Source: Aurantimicrobium sp.
GTDB taxonomy: Bacteria; Actinomycetota; Actinomycetes; Actinomycetales; Microbacteriaceae
Assembly (NCBI GenBank): GCA_024644865.1
Contig: JAHEGZ010000006.1
Coordinates: 1 to 64,000, forward strand
DNA length: 64,000 nucleotides
Direction: 5' to 3'
Shown here: positions 54,940 to 63,147 of the stretch, one piece after another
Layout: every line of letters starts with the position of its first letter
Position numbering within the stretch: the stretch's first letter is position 1
Notes under the pieces: model-generated
Database searches by the model: none
Told to the model about the DNA's origin: nothing
What the model saw: only the letters and a program-made list of their open reading frames with translations
Program-made: the position numbers and the translations under genes

Positions 54940-56061
54940 CTAGAGAACGTCATCGCGGCCGGCGAGGCGAAGGGCGTCAACAACGCTCTTCACGCGCTGG
55001 GCGTTCGCGGTGGTGGTGATGAGCAGGGCATCCGGGGTGTCGACAATGACAATGTCTTTGACGCCGACGACGGCGATGGTGCGACCGGCCTCAGAAACCA
55101 CGATTCCGTTCGAGGAATCAGAGAGCACGCGTGCACCCTCACCCAGAATCGCAAGGTCTTTTTTGTACCCCGACGAGTGCAGCTTGGCAATGGAGGCGAA
55201 GTCGCCCACGTCGTCCCAGTCGAACTCGCCGGGAATCGTCATCAACTTGCCGGCAGCGGCAGCGGGCTCTGCCACCGAGTAGTCAATGGCAATCTTCTTG
55301 AGCTTGGGCCACACCTTGTCGACGACCGCACCACGAGCCGGGGTATCCCAGGCTTCGGCGAGCTCAATCAGCCCAGCGTGAAGTGCGGGCTCAGTCTTCG
55401 CGAGGGCATCCAAAATCACCGACGCTTTGGCGATGTACATGCCGGCGTTCCACAGGTAGTCACCGCTGGCGACGTACTCTTCGGCTTTGTGAGCGCTCGG
55501 CTTTTCAACAAAGCTGTCGACCTCGAGCGCCGTGGGGGCTCCCTCAATGGATGCACTTCCCGGCGCGTGGATATAACCAAAGCCCACCGCCGCCTCACTC
55601 GGGCGGATGCCGATTGTCGCGATGTAGCCAGCTCGTGCCACCGCCACAGCCTCGCGAACGGCCTGCGTAAAGAAGCGTGGGCCTCGAATCACGTGGTCGG
55701 CCGCGAACGAACCGATGATGACGCCGGGCTCGCGCTTTTCGAGGATTGCCGCAGCCAAACCGATCGCGGCCGAAGAATCGCGGGGCTCACTCTCGAGAAC
55801 GACGTTGAGATCAGCGAGCGCGGGAATCTGCTCTTCTACCGCCGCACGGTGGGCGCGACCGGTGACGACCATCACTCGATCGGATCCGGCGAGAGGGACA
55901 AGTCTGTCCCATGTGTCTCGAAGGAGCGAGGTGCCAGAACCGGTCAGGTCGTGCAGAAACTTAGGGGCATCGGCACGGGAGAGGGGCCACAGCCGCGAGC
56001 CTATTCCGCCGGCCGGAATAACGGCGTAAAAGCCAGTTAGCGGCAGTGCCGATTCAGTCAT
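54940..56061 (-). CDS. manC: Mannose-1-phosphate guanylyltransferase
   Basis: A 373-residue nucleotidyltransferase making GDP-mannose from GTP and mannose-1-phosphate. The pyrophosphorylase signature is PAGGIGSRLWPLSRADAPKF (16-35), with FVEKP at about 190 and the late WDDVGDF. It lacks the C-terminal isomerase domain of bifunctional ManC/AlgA, which fits the separate manA in this window. TAGTGT lies exactly 6 nt before the ATG (leaderless). It is divergent from the sdh operon and probably co-transcribed with add and the kinase gene. Confidence 0.94.
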   Translation of the reverse strand: MTESALPLTGFYAVIPAGGIGSRLWPLSRADAPKFLHDLTGSGTSLLRDTWDRLVPLAGSDRVMVVTGRAHRAAVEEQIPALADLNVVLESEPRDSSAAIGLAAAILEKREPGVIIGSFAADHVIRGPRFFTQAVREAVAVARAGYIATIGIRPSEAAVGFGYIHAPGSASIEGAPTALEVDSFVEKPSAHKAEEYVASGDYLWNAGMYIAKASVILDALAKTEPALHAGLIELAEAWDTPARGAVVDKVWPKLKKIAIDYSVAEPAAAAGKLMTIPGEFDWDDVGDFASIAKLHSSGYKKDLAILGEGARVLSDSSNGIVVSEAGRTIAVVGVKDIVIVDTPDALLITTTANAQRVKSVVDALRLAGRDDVL

Positions 56062-56102
56062 ATTTACACACTACCGGGCGTTCCTCGCCAGCGCCGAGAG
56101 CC

Positions 56103-56131
56103 TTACTGCCGCCTGAAAACCGCCCTAGACT
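56103..56131 (+). promoter_or_regulatory. Probable sdhCDAB promoter
   Basis: TTACTG (56103-56108) and TAGACT (56126-56131) are 17 nt apart, a good sigma-70-type promoter. It would give a leader of about 65 nt before the sdhC start at 56204. Confidence 0.5.
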
Positions 56132-56203
56132 TTGGCTTGCCGTGGTTCGACGTCGATCCGTGGCTGAAGTTATGTCTACCAACGCAACCAGAAGGGTTGT
56201 CTC

Positions 56204-56629
56204 GTGTCCGTTATCTCGGAACCTCGCGCGAGCCGAAAGAAAGGCGAGCGCGTCGCTGGCACGCTGTACCGCGGCCGCGAAGGAATGTGGTCGTGGGTGC
56301 TCCACCGCATCACCGGTGTTGCAATCTTCTTCTTCTTGCTCGTGCACATTCTCGACACCGCTCTCGTTCGCCTGAGTCCCGAGGCCTACAACGCCATCAT
56401 GAGCTCGTACAAGACTCCGCTGATGGGCCTGGGCGAGATCGCTCTGGTCGGCGCCATCATCTTTCACGCGCTCAATGGTTTGCGCATCATCCTGGTCGAC
56501 TACTGGAGCAAGGGCGTCAAGTATCAGCGCGCCATGTTCTGGATAGTCATCGGCCTCTGGGTTGTTCTGATGGCCGGCTTCCTGCCCCGCCAGATCATCA
56601 ACATCGTTGCGGAGTTGAGCGGAAAATGA
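56204..56629 (+). CDS. sdhC: Succinate dehydrogenase cytochrome b subunit SdhC
   Basis: A 141-residue membrane subunit with three helices. The family motif GMWSWVLHRITGVAIFFFLLVHILD contains the quinone-site Ser/Arg region and a His; a second heme-ligand candidate is in IFHALNGLRIILVD. It anchors SdhAB and passes electrons to quinone. The GTG start has GAAGGG 7 nt upstream. It overlaps sdhD by 4 bp. Confidence 0.94.
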   Translation: MSVISEPRASRKKGERVAGTLYRGREGMWSWVLHRITGVAIFFFLLVHILDTALVRLSPEAYNAIMSSYKTPLMGLGEIALVGAIIFHALNGLRIILVDYWSKGVKYQRAMFWIVIGLWVVLMAGFLPRQIINIVAELSGK

Positions 56630-57087
56630 CGACCATCGAATCTCCTCGCAGCCCATACGCTCGCGCTCCCCGCAAAGCCGGCAAGTCGGTCAACTGGGAA
56701 AAGTGGGGCTGGCTCTACATGCGCGCTTCGGGCGTCGTGCTCGTTGTTCTCATCTTTGGTCACCTGTTCGTGAACATGGTTGCCGGTGAAGGTGTTCGCG
56801 GCATCGACTTCGCGTTCGTCGCCGGCAAGTGGGCAAGCCCGTTCTGGCAGGTCTGGGATGGCGTGATGCTCGTGCTCGCGCTCATTCACGGCGGCAACGG
56901 TATGCGCACCATCATCAACGACTACTCGAGTAACCGCGTTCTCGGGGGCATCCTCAAGTCTGGCGTTCTGGTCGCTGTTGTCGCGCTGATCGTTCTGGGC
57001 CTTCTCGTCATCGCGACGTTCGACCCATGCCCCGTCATCAACGGTCAGCTCGCTCCGGGCGTTCCCTCGTTCTGCACCCTCAAGTAA
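56626..57087 (+). CDS. sdhD: Succinate dehydrogenase membrane anchor SdhD
   Basis: A 153-residue second membrane anchor with three helices; WGWLYMRASGVVLVVLIFGHLFVNM and LIHGGNGMRTIINDYS carry the likely heme and quinone ligands. The ATG at 56626 overlaps the sdhC stop (ATGA); longer upstream in-frame codons lie inside sdhC and are rejected. Confidence 0.93.
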   Translation: MTTIESPRSPYARAPRKAGKSVNWEKWGWLYMRASGVVLVVLIFGHLFVNMVAGEGVRGIDFAFVAGKWASPFWQVWDGVMLVLALIHGGNGMRTIINDYSSNRVLGGILKSGVLVAVVALIVLGLLVIATFDPCPVINGQLAPGVPSFCTLK

Positions 57088-57120
57088 TTCCTCGCACCAC
57101 ACAATCGAAAGCTAGGCATC

Positions 57121-58926
57121 GTGTCATCTGAGATTCACGAAGAGAGCAAGGTCGTGGACGGCGTCCACTACCACCAGTACGACGTCGTCATCGTTGGCGC
57201 CGGTGGCGCAGGCATGCGCGCCGCAATCGAGGCCGGCCCTAAGGCCAAGACCGCCGTCATCAGCAAGCTCTACCCAACCCGCTCGCACACCGGTGCGGCG
57301 CAGGGTGGAATGGCAGCTGCTCTGGCCAACGTTGAAGAAGACAACTGGGAGTGGCACACTTTCGACACCGTCAAGGGTGGCGACTACCTAGTCGACCAGG
57401 ATGCCGCCGAGATTCTGGCAAAGGAAGCCATCGACGCGGTCATCGACCTCGAGAACATGGGCCTGCCGTTCAACCGCACGCCCGAGGGCAAGATCGACCA
57501 GCGTCGTTTCGGTGGTCACACGCGTGACCACGGTAAGGCCCCGGTTCGTCGTGCCTGCTACGCCGCCGACCGCACGGGTCACATGATTCTTCAGACTCTG
57601 TTCCAGAACTGCGTCAAGCTCGGCATCGAGTTCTACAACGAGTACTACGTGCTCGATTTGGTCATGACCGGCACCGGCAAGAAGGCCAAGCCCTCCGGTG
57701 TCGTGGCCTACGAGCTGGCCACGGGCGAGCTGCACGTCTTCCAGGCCAAGTCGATCGTTTTCGCAACCGGCGGCTTCGGCAAGATCTTCAAGACCACCTC
57801 CAACGCTCACACTCTGACCGGTGACGGTGTCGGAATCATTTGGCGCAAGGGCATCCCGCTCGAAGACATGGAGTTCTACCAGTTCCACCCGACCGGTCTT
57901 GCCGGTCTAGGCATCCTGCTGACCGAGGGTGCCCGCGGTGAGGGTGCGATTCTGCGTAACGCCAGTGGTGAGCGCTTCATGGAGCGCTACGCCCCCACCA
58001 TCAAAGACCTCGCCCCGCGCGACATCGTCTCGCGCTGCATGGTTCAAGAGGTCGCCGAGGGTCGCGGCGCTGGCCCGCTCAAGGACTACGTGCTTCTCGA
58101 CTGCACGCACCTCGGTGCTGAGGTTCTCGAGACCAAGCTTCCCGACATCACCGAGTTTGCTCGCACCTACCTGGGCATCGACCCAGTGGTCGAGCCTGTC
58201 CCGGTGATGCCGACCGCGCACTACGCGATGGGTGGCATCCCGACCAACATCAAGGCTGAGGTGCTGGCCGACAACGACACCGTCATCCCCGGCTTGTACG
58301 CTGCCGGAGAGTGCGCCTGTGTGTCGGTACACGGGTCGAACCGTTTGGGAACGAACTCGCTTCTCGACATCAACGTCTTCGGAAAGCGCTCTGGTAACAA
58401 CGCTGCCGAGTACGCACAGACGGCCAAGTTTGTCGACCTGCCTGCCGACCCCGCAAAGTACGTGCGCGAGCTCATCGAACACCTGCAAAGCGGAACGGGA
58501 ACCGAGCGCGTTGCGTCGATTCGCCGCGAACTTCAGGAGCACATGGACCGTGGCGCTCAGGTGTTCCGCACCGAGGAGTCGCTCACCGAGGTTCTCACCA
58601 CAATTCACGCCCTGCGTGAGCGGTATAAGAACATCTCGGTCGCCGACAAGGGCAAGCGTTACAACACCGACCTGCTCGAGGCCATTGAGCTCGGCTTCCT
58701 GCTCGACCTGGCCGAGGTGACCGTAGTTACCGCTCGCAACCGCAAGGAGAGCCGCGGTGGTCACATGCGTGACGACTACCCGAACCGTGACGACAAGAAA
58801 TACATGAAGCACACCATGGCGTACAAGGTGGGCGAGCCCACCGGCAGCAAGAAAGCCGACCACATCAAGCTCGAATGGAAACCGGTCGTCATCACGAACT
58901 ACCAGCCGATGGAGAGGAAGTACTAA
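57121..58926 (+). CDS. sdhA: Succinate dehydrogenase flavoprotein SdhA
   Basis: A 601-residue catalytic subunit oxidising succinate to fumarate. The Rossmann motif GAGGAGM is near 26, and the FAD-attaching His is His56 in [20 protein letters not shown] and the substrate Arg/His regions ([13 protein letters not shown]) are intact. The GTG start follows sdhD by 33 nt. Together with SdhB, C and D it forms complex II of the TCA cycle and respiratory chain. Confidence 0.97.
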   Translation: MSSEIHEESKVVDGVHYHQYDVVIVGAGGAGMRAAIEAGPKAKTAVISKLYPTRSHTGAAQGGMAAALANVEEDNWEWHTFDTVKGGDYLVDQDAAEILAKEAIDAVIDLENMGLPFNRTPEGKIDQRRFGGHTRDHGKAPVRRACYAADRTGHMILQTLFQNCVKLGIEFYNEYYVLDLVMTGTGKKAKPSGVVAYELATGELHVFQAKSIVFATGGFGKIFKTTSNAHTLTGDGVGIIWRKGIPLEDMEFYQFHPTGLAGLGILLTEGARGEGAILRNASGERFMERYAPTIKDLAPRDIVSRCMVQEVAEGRGAGPLKDYVLLDCTHLGAEVLETKLPDITEFARTYLGIDPVVEPVPVMPTAHYAMGGIPTNIKAEVLADNDTVIPGLYAAGECACVSVHGSNRLGTNSLLDINVFGKRSGNNAAEYAQTAKFVDLPADPAKYVRELIEHLQSGTGTERVASIRRELQEHMDRGAQVFRTEESLTEVLTTIHALRERYKNISVADKGKRYNTDLLEAIELGFLLDLAEVTVVTARNRKESRGGHMRDDYPNRDDKKYMKHTMAYKVGEPTGSKKADHIKLEWKPVVITNYQPMERKY

Positions 58927-58928
58927 TC

Positions 58929-59669
58929 ATGGCTACTGCAGCTCCGAGCGCCATTCAGGCCTTCACCATCACCCTCATCGTTCGCCGTTTCATTCCCGAG
59001 ACCGACGAGGAGCCTCGCTGGCAGTCGTTCGATGTCGAGGTGTTCTCCACCGACCGCGTTCTCGATGCTCTGCACAAGATCAAGTGGGAACAAGACGGAA
59101 CCCTGTCATTCCGTCGTTCCTGCGCGCACGGTATCTGTGGTTCGGATGCCATGCGCATCAACGGCCGCAACCGCTTGGCCTGCAAGACCCTGGTCAAAGA
59201 CCTCGACATCACTGAGCCCATCTACGTTGAGGCCATCAAGGGTCTCCCGCTCGAGAAGGACCTCATCGTCGACATGGAACCCTTCTTCGCGGCCTACCGC
59301 GAGGTCAAGCCGTTCCTCATCTCAAACTCCACCCCCGACAAGGGCAAAGAGCGCGTGCAGACTATAGCGAACCGCGAGATCTTCGACGACACCACCAAGT
59401 GCATCCTGTGTGCAGCGTGCACGACCTCGTGCCCGGTGTTCTGGACCGACGGTCAGTACTTCGGCCCGGCTGCGATCGTCAACGCGCACCGCTTCATCTT
59501 CGACTCGCGCGACGATGCCGCCAAGGAACGCCTGGAAATTCTCAACGACCAAGAGGGTGTCTGGCGCTGCCGCACCACCTTCAACTGCACCGACGCCTGC
59601 CCGCGTGGCATTCAGGTGACCAAGGCCATTGCCGAGGTCAAGCAGGCCGTTCTGCGCGGTCGCGCCTAG
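58929..59669 (+). CDS. sdhB: Succinate dehydrogenase iron-sulfur subunit SdhB
   Basis: A 246-residue electron-transfer subunit. The 2Fe-2S site is SCAHGICGSDAM with a later Cys in RLACK; Asp at the third position is also seen in Escherichia coli. The 4Fe-4S and 3Fe-4S ligands are in CILCAACTTSCP and CRTTFNCTDACPRG. The ATG at 58929 is 2 nt after the sdhA stop with GAGAGGAAG upstream. Its stop overlaps the convergent DUF1801 gene by 4 bp. Confidence 0.97.
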   Translation: MATAAPSAIQAFTITLIVRRFIPETDEEPRWQSFDVEVFSTDRVLDALHKIKWEQDGTLSFRRSCAHGICGSDAMRINGRNRLACKTLVKDLDITEPIYVEAIKGLPLEKDLIVDMEPFFAAYREVKPFLISNSTPDKGKERVQTIANREIFDDTTKCILCAACTTSCPVFWTDGQYFGPAAIVNAHRFIFDSRDDAAKERLEILNDQEGVWRCRTTFNCTDACPRGIQVTKAIAEVKQAVLRGRA

Positions 59670-60037
59670 CTGAGCCCAAGCTGGGCAAGACGATCGGCAA
59701 CGAGTTCTCGCAGCAAAGCACGGTCGGGTTCCCAATCGACGGGTACACGAAACGTGCGCTCATTCATTTCGTAGCCCTCGAGGCGTGAGGCGAACGATGG
59801 CAGCGAGTCAGGGTTCCAGCTCGCGAGCGTGAGCCACCCCTTCGCCGCGTTGATGCCAAAGACGTACTCGCCGTCAATCTGTACTTGCGGAACGTTCCAG
59901 GCAATCTTCACTGTGGCCCGCGGGTAGTCCTTCTGTATCGTCTCGACGATGTGCTTGACGGTCTCTCCACGAACATTTCCCTGAGCGGTTGCCAGACTCG
60001 CGCAGTACTCGTCGAGGGTTTCAAACTTTCTTGCCAC
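59666..60037 (-). CDS. DUF1801 (YdhG-like) protein
   Basis: A 123-residue small alpha/beta protein of the DUF1801 family: VKHIVETIQKDYPRATVKIAWNVPQVQIDGEYVFGINAAKGWLTL holds the conserved Trp and the strand pattern. No catalytic residues can be assigned. It begins 2 nt after the GNAT gene and so is probably its operon partner. Confidence 0.78.
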   Translation of the reverse strand: MARKFETLDEYCASLATAQGNVRGETVKHIVETIQKDYPRATVKIAWNVPQVQIDGEYVFGINAAKGWLTLASWNPDSLPSFASRLEGYEMNERTFRVPVDWEPDRALLRELVADRLAQLGLS

Positions 60038-60039
60038 TT

Positions 60040-60492
60040 TTACTCCTTGCCCACCATTCGGTCGTACATAACGAATTCAGAGAGCTCGGCCATCTGGTCA
60101 TAGAGCCTGCGGGCGGTGGTGTTCGTGTTGTGGGTAATCCAGCGCACACGCTGTGACCCGGTGGCTCGGGCAACATCGGTGACGGCCTCAATGAGTGCTC
60201 GACCCAGGCCCTCGCCGCGCAGGGTTTCATCGACGAACAGGTCCTCAAGATAAATGTTCGGATGCGCATCCCACGTCGAATTCGTGAACGAGTAATTGGT
60301 CAGCCCGACGACTTTACCTTCGCGCACGGCAACGAAACCGTGGAGGTTGAACTCGGAATCAAGCAAGCGCTGCCAGGTCAGCTCGGTCTGAGCCACCGGC
60401 AAATCCTCTTTATAGAAGGTGAGGTAGCCGGCCCACATGGCCAGCCATCCATCTTTGTGTTCTGGGGCTACGGTGACAACATTGACAGTCAT
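60040..60492 (-). CDS. GNAT-family N-acetyltransferase
   Basis: A 150-residue GNAT protein. The acetyl-CoA loop is LRGEGLGRALIEAV, after the strand NIYLEDLFVDETLRG; the late ARRLYDQMAEL helix is typical. The substrate is unknown. TAGGGT lies exactly 6 nt before the ATG, so the mRNA is likely leaderless. It is followed closely by the DUF1801 gene. Confidence 0.85.
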   Translation of the reverse strand: MTVNVVTVAPEHKDGWLAMWAGYLTFYKEDLPVAQTELTWQRLLDSEFNLHGFVAVREGKVVGLTNYSFTNSTWDAHPNIYLEDLFVDETLRGEGLGRALIEAVTDVARATGSQRVRWITHNTNTTARRLYDQMAELSEFVMYDRMVGKE

Positions 60493-60562
60493 GGCTCAAC
60501 CCTAACGAGTGGCCTCGACGTGCGCTCAAGGTGACTTTGACGAGCTCAATCACCTCAGACGA

Positions 60563-62206
60563 CTACGAGGTGCCGAGCTTGCGGGCTTCGGCAGCAGTGC
60601 GACCGTTCAGCGCGCGCGCAGCGCGGGCCTTTGCCTCGTCGAGGGTCACCGTCAGCAGCGAAGCACGAACGTCGGCGAGCGCAGCCGGAGTCATGCTCAG
60701 CGTTGTTACACCAAGTCCAACGAGCACAACCGCGAGGTTGGGGTCAGCAGCTGCCTCACCGCAAACACCGACCGGCTTACCCGCTGCGGCACCAGCGTCA
60801 CCGAGCTGCTTAATGAGGCGCAGCACGGCAGGGTGCCACGGGTCTTGGAACGAAGCGACTGATCCGAGCATGCGGTCAGCGGCCATCGTGTACTGGGTGA
60901 GGTCATTGGTTCCGATCGACACGAAGTCGGCGGTCTCGAGCACCTGGTCAGCCACGAGCGCGAGCGAGGGAACCTCCGCCATCACGCCCACAACGCGCAG
61001 ACCTAGTTCTCGACCAAGCGCAACAAAATAGTCAGTCTCTTCGGCATCCGAAACCATCGGAGCCATGACCCACAGGTCGGCACTCGTCTTGTTTTGGGCG
61101 TTGGCCAGCGCGGTCAACTGGTCGCGAAGGATGTTCTCTTTGACTCGAAGGGCGCGCAGGCCGCGCAGACCCAGGGCCGGGTTCTCTTCGTGGGCGTCAT
61201 TCAAGAAAGCCAGGGGCTTGTCGGCGCCGGCATCGAGTGCACGCACGACAACCTTCTTGCCCGGGAAGGCCTCGAGCAGTTCGGTGTACTGAACCTCCTG
61301 CTGCTCAACGGTCGGGGCGGTCGACGAGTCGAGGAACAAGAACTCGGTGCGGAACAGACCAACACCCTCAGCGCCCAGAGCGACCGCACCGGCGGCCTCC
61401 TTGGGCGAACCCAGGTTGGCCAGTAGCGGAACGACGTGTCCATCTTTAAGGGCCCCATCGGTAATGGGCGCGTTCGCAGCATTGAGCCACTCGTCGCGCT
61501 TAACCAGAGCCGCGGCGACCGTCGCGGCGTCCACACCCACGTGAACGGTCGACGCGTTGGCATCGACCACCACGAGGGTTCCATCTGTGAGGCCATCGGC
61601 GCCCGTCACACCGACGATGGCAGGAATGGATTTTGCACGAGCAAGAATCGCGGTGTGCGAGGTCGGACCGCCGTCGCGAGTGACCAGCGCGAAGACCTTG
61701 GTGAAGTCGAGAAGAGCGGTATCGGCCGGAGCAAGATCGTGGGCGACCAAAATGAACGGCTCGTCTGACTCAGGAACACCCGGAGCCGGAACACCGAGCA
61801 GCTCGGCGCGAACACGCTGAGACACATCAGCGAGATCAGCGGCCCGCTCACCCATGTATCCACCCATGCCCTCGAGCAGTTTCTGGAACGAAAGAAATGC
61901 GTCGTACACGGCGCGCTCGGGTGACGACCCTTTCGCGATGCGTCCGGCGACATCTTTGGCCAGAGCGGGGTCGCCGGCCATGAGTGCCTGAGCCTCGAGA
62001 ACACCCTGTGCCTCGCCGCCAGCTTTAGCCCCGCGATCGTTCAGCCATCCGGCGACAACCCTCATCGCCGCGGCAGTCTTTTCGACTGCGGCGTCAACAT
62101 CACCGGTGAACGGGGTCTCTGACGGGATGGGCAGCGGGTCGGGCATTCTTCGAACAGGCCCGGCGGCGATTCCTCGGCCGACGCCGATTCCGGTGAGTTC
62201 CGACAC
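60563..62206 (-). CDS. ptsI: Phosphoenolpyruvate-protein phosphotransferase (enzyme I)
   Basis: A 547-residue PTS enzyme I. It takes phosphate from phosphoenolpyruvate and passes it to HPr. The phosphorylated His is in GGPTSHTAILAR (about residue 186); the PEP-binding domain has GLFRTEFLFLD and the catalytic Cys in GVCGEAAADP. The GTG at 62206 has AAGGAG 5 nt upstream. It is divergent from the deoR-fruK pair and probably shares its operator. No HPr gene is in the window; it may lie beyond fruK. Confidence 0.95.
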   Translation of the reverse strand: MSELTGIGVGRGIAAGPVRRMPDPLPIPSETPFTGDVDAAVEKTAAAMRVVAGWLNDRGAKAGGEAQGVLEAQALMAGDPALAKDVAGRIAKGSSPERAVYDAFLSFQKLLEGMGGYMGERAADLADVSQRVRAELLGVPAPGVPESDEPFILVAHDLAPADTALLDFTKVFALVTRDGGPTSHTAILARAKSIPAIVGVTGADGLTDGTLVVVDANASTVHVGVDAATVAAALVKRDEWLNAANAPITDGALKDGHVVPLLANLGSPKEAAGAVALGAEGVGLFRTEFLFLDSSTAPTVEQQEVQYTELLEAFPGKKVVVRALDAGADKPLAFLNDAHEENPALGLRGLRALRVKENILRDQLTALANAQNKTSADLWVMAPMVSDAEETDYFVALGRELGLRVVGVMAEVPSLALVADQVLETADFVSIGTNDLTQYTMAADRMLGSVASFQDPWHPAVLRLIKQLGDAGAAAGKPVGVCGEAAADPNLAVVLVGLGVTTLSMTPAALADVRASLLTVTLDEAKARAARALNGRTAAEARKLGTS

Positions 62207-62228
62207 TGTTTCTCCTTGTGATCAGAGC

Positions 62229-62282
62229 GCCGGATGAGCCGGCCAAAAGCTTGCGAGGACCGCTCAGGGCATAACCCCTGAG
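62229..62282 (-). promoter_or_regulatory. Two hairpins in the ptsI leader
   Basis: CTCAGGG (62263-62269) and CCCTGAG (62276-62282) form a perfect 7-bp stem with a 6-nt loop. GCCGG (62229-62233) and CCGGC (62239-62243) form a 5-bp stem. Both lie between the probable promoter and the ptsI start, about 25-75 nt upstream. There is no U-run after either, so they are not simple terminators. A leader structure affecting translation or RNA stability is possible. Confidence 0.4.
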
Positions 62283-62312
62283 GTGGTATTTCTCAACGAT
62301 ACAGAGGTTAAG

Positions 62313-62323
62313 GTTTGACAAAC
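62313..62323. promoter_or_regulatory. GTTTGACAAAC operator candidate between ptsI and deoR
   Basis: GTTTGACAAAC is a perfect palindrome with a central base. It overlaps a TTGACA -35 element (62315-62320) facing the deoR-fruK genes. A related ACAAAC/CAAAC pattern is repeated downstream. DeoR-family repressors such as FruR bind AT-rich repeats of this type, so control of both fruK and ptsI is likely (inferred). Confidence 0.5.
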
Positions 62324-62385
62324 AAACTTAAACGGCACTAAAAACAGATATACAAACATTTTCCAAACGGAGACAACGGAGTTCC

Positions 62386-63147
62386 ATGTACGCACCTGAG
62401 CGCCACCAGGCCATCCTGGCCATCGCGCGTGCGAACGGCCGTGTTGAAGTAAAGAACCTCGCCGACGAATTCAACGTCACCCCCGAGACCATCCGTCGTG
62501 ACCTCACCGTCATGGAACGTCGCGGCCTCGTGCAGCGCGCTCACGGTGGCGCGATTCCTGCCGAGCGTCTCGGCGTCGAACCTCCCGTCTCCGCTCGCGA
62601 GGGTCGCCTCTCCGAAGAGAAATCCCGAATCGCCAAAGCGGCTCTGGCCGAACTTCCCGACGGTGGCTCCATCATCATCGACGCCGGCACCACGACCGTG
62701 CTCCTGGCCGGGCTCCTCCCTGACGACGTAGAGCTCACGGTTGTCACTAACTCGATTACAGTCGCTGGCATTCTGGCGGCCAAGTCGAACATTCAGCTGC
62801 ACCTACTTGGCGGTCACGTGCGCACGCGCACGCTCGCCGCCGTGGGACCCTGGACCAGCGAAGCTCTTGCCAACGTTTCAGTCGACGTCGCGTTCATGGG
62901 CATCAACGGCATCACCGTCGACCGCGGCCTGACCACTCCCGACATCGACGAAGCGCGCATCAAGACCGCCCTGATGAATGCCGCTCGTCGCACCGTCGTG
63001 CTGGCTGATCACAGCAAGTTTGGTCGCGAAGACTTCGCCAACGTTGCTCCGCTTTCTCAGGTCGACACTGTCATTACCGACAGCGGTATTGACTCAGAGC
63101 TCGCGCTCGAGATCGAACTCGCTGGAGTGGATGTGGTTCTCGCGTGA
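62386..63147 (+). CDS. DeoR-family transcriptional regulator (FruR-like)
   Basis: A 253-residue regulator. The N-terminal DeoR helix-turn-helix (about 1-57; RHQAILAIARANGRVEVKNLADEFNVTPETIRRDL) is followed by the sugar-phosphate-binding DeoR C-terminal domain (about 75-230; DAGTTTVLLAGLL, the GGHVRTRT turn). Its GTGA overlap with fruK points to fructose-1-phosphate as effector. The ATG follows a 5' region with palindromic TTTG/CAAA elements. It is probably autoregulated. Confidence 0.9.
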   Translation: MYAPERHQAILAIARANGRVEVKNLADEFNVTPETIRRDLTVMERRGLVQRAHGGAIPAERLGVEPPVSAREGRLSEEKSRIAKAALAELPDGGSIIIDAGTTTVLLAGLLPDDVELTVVTNSITVAGILAAKSNIQLHLLGGHVRTRTLAAVGPWTSEALANVSVDVAFMGINGITVDRGLTTPDIDEARIKTALMNAARRTVVLADHSKFGREDFANVAPLSQVDTVITDSGIDSELALEIELAGVDVVLA

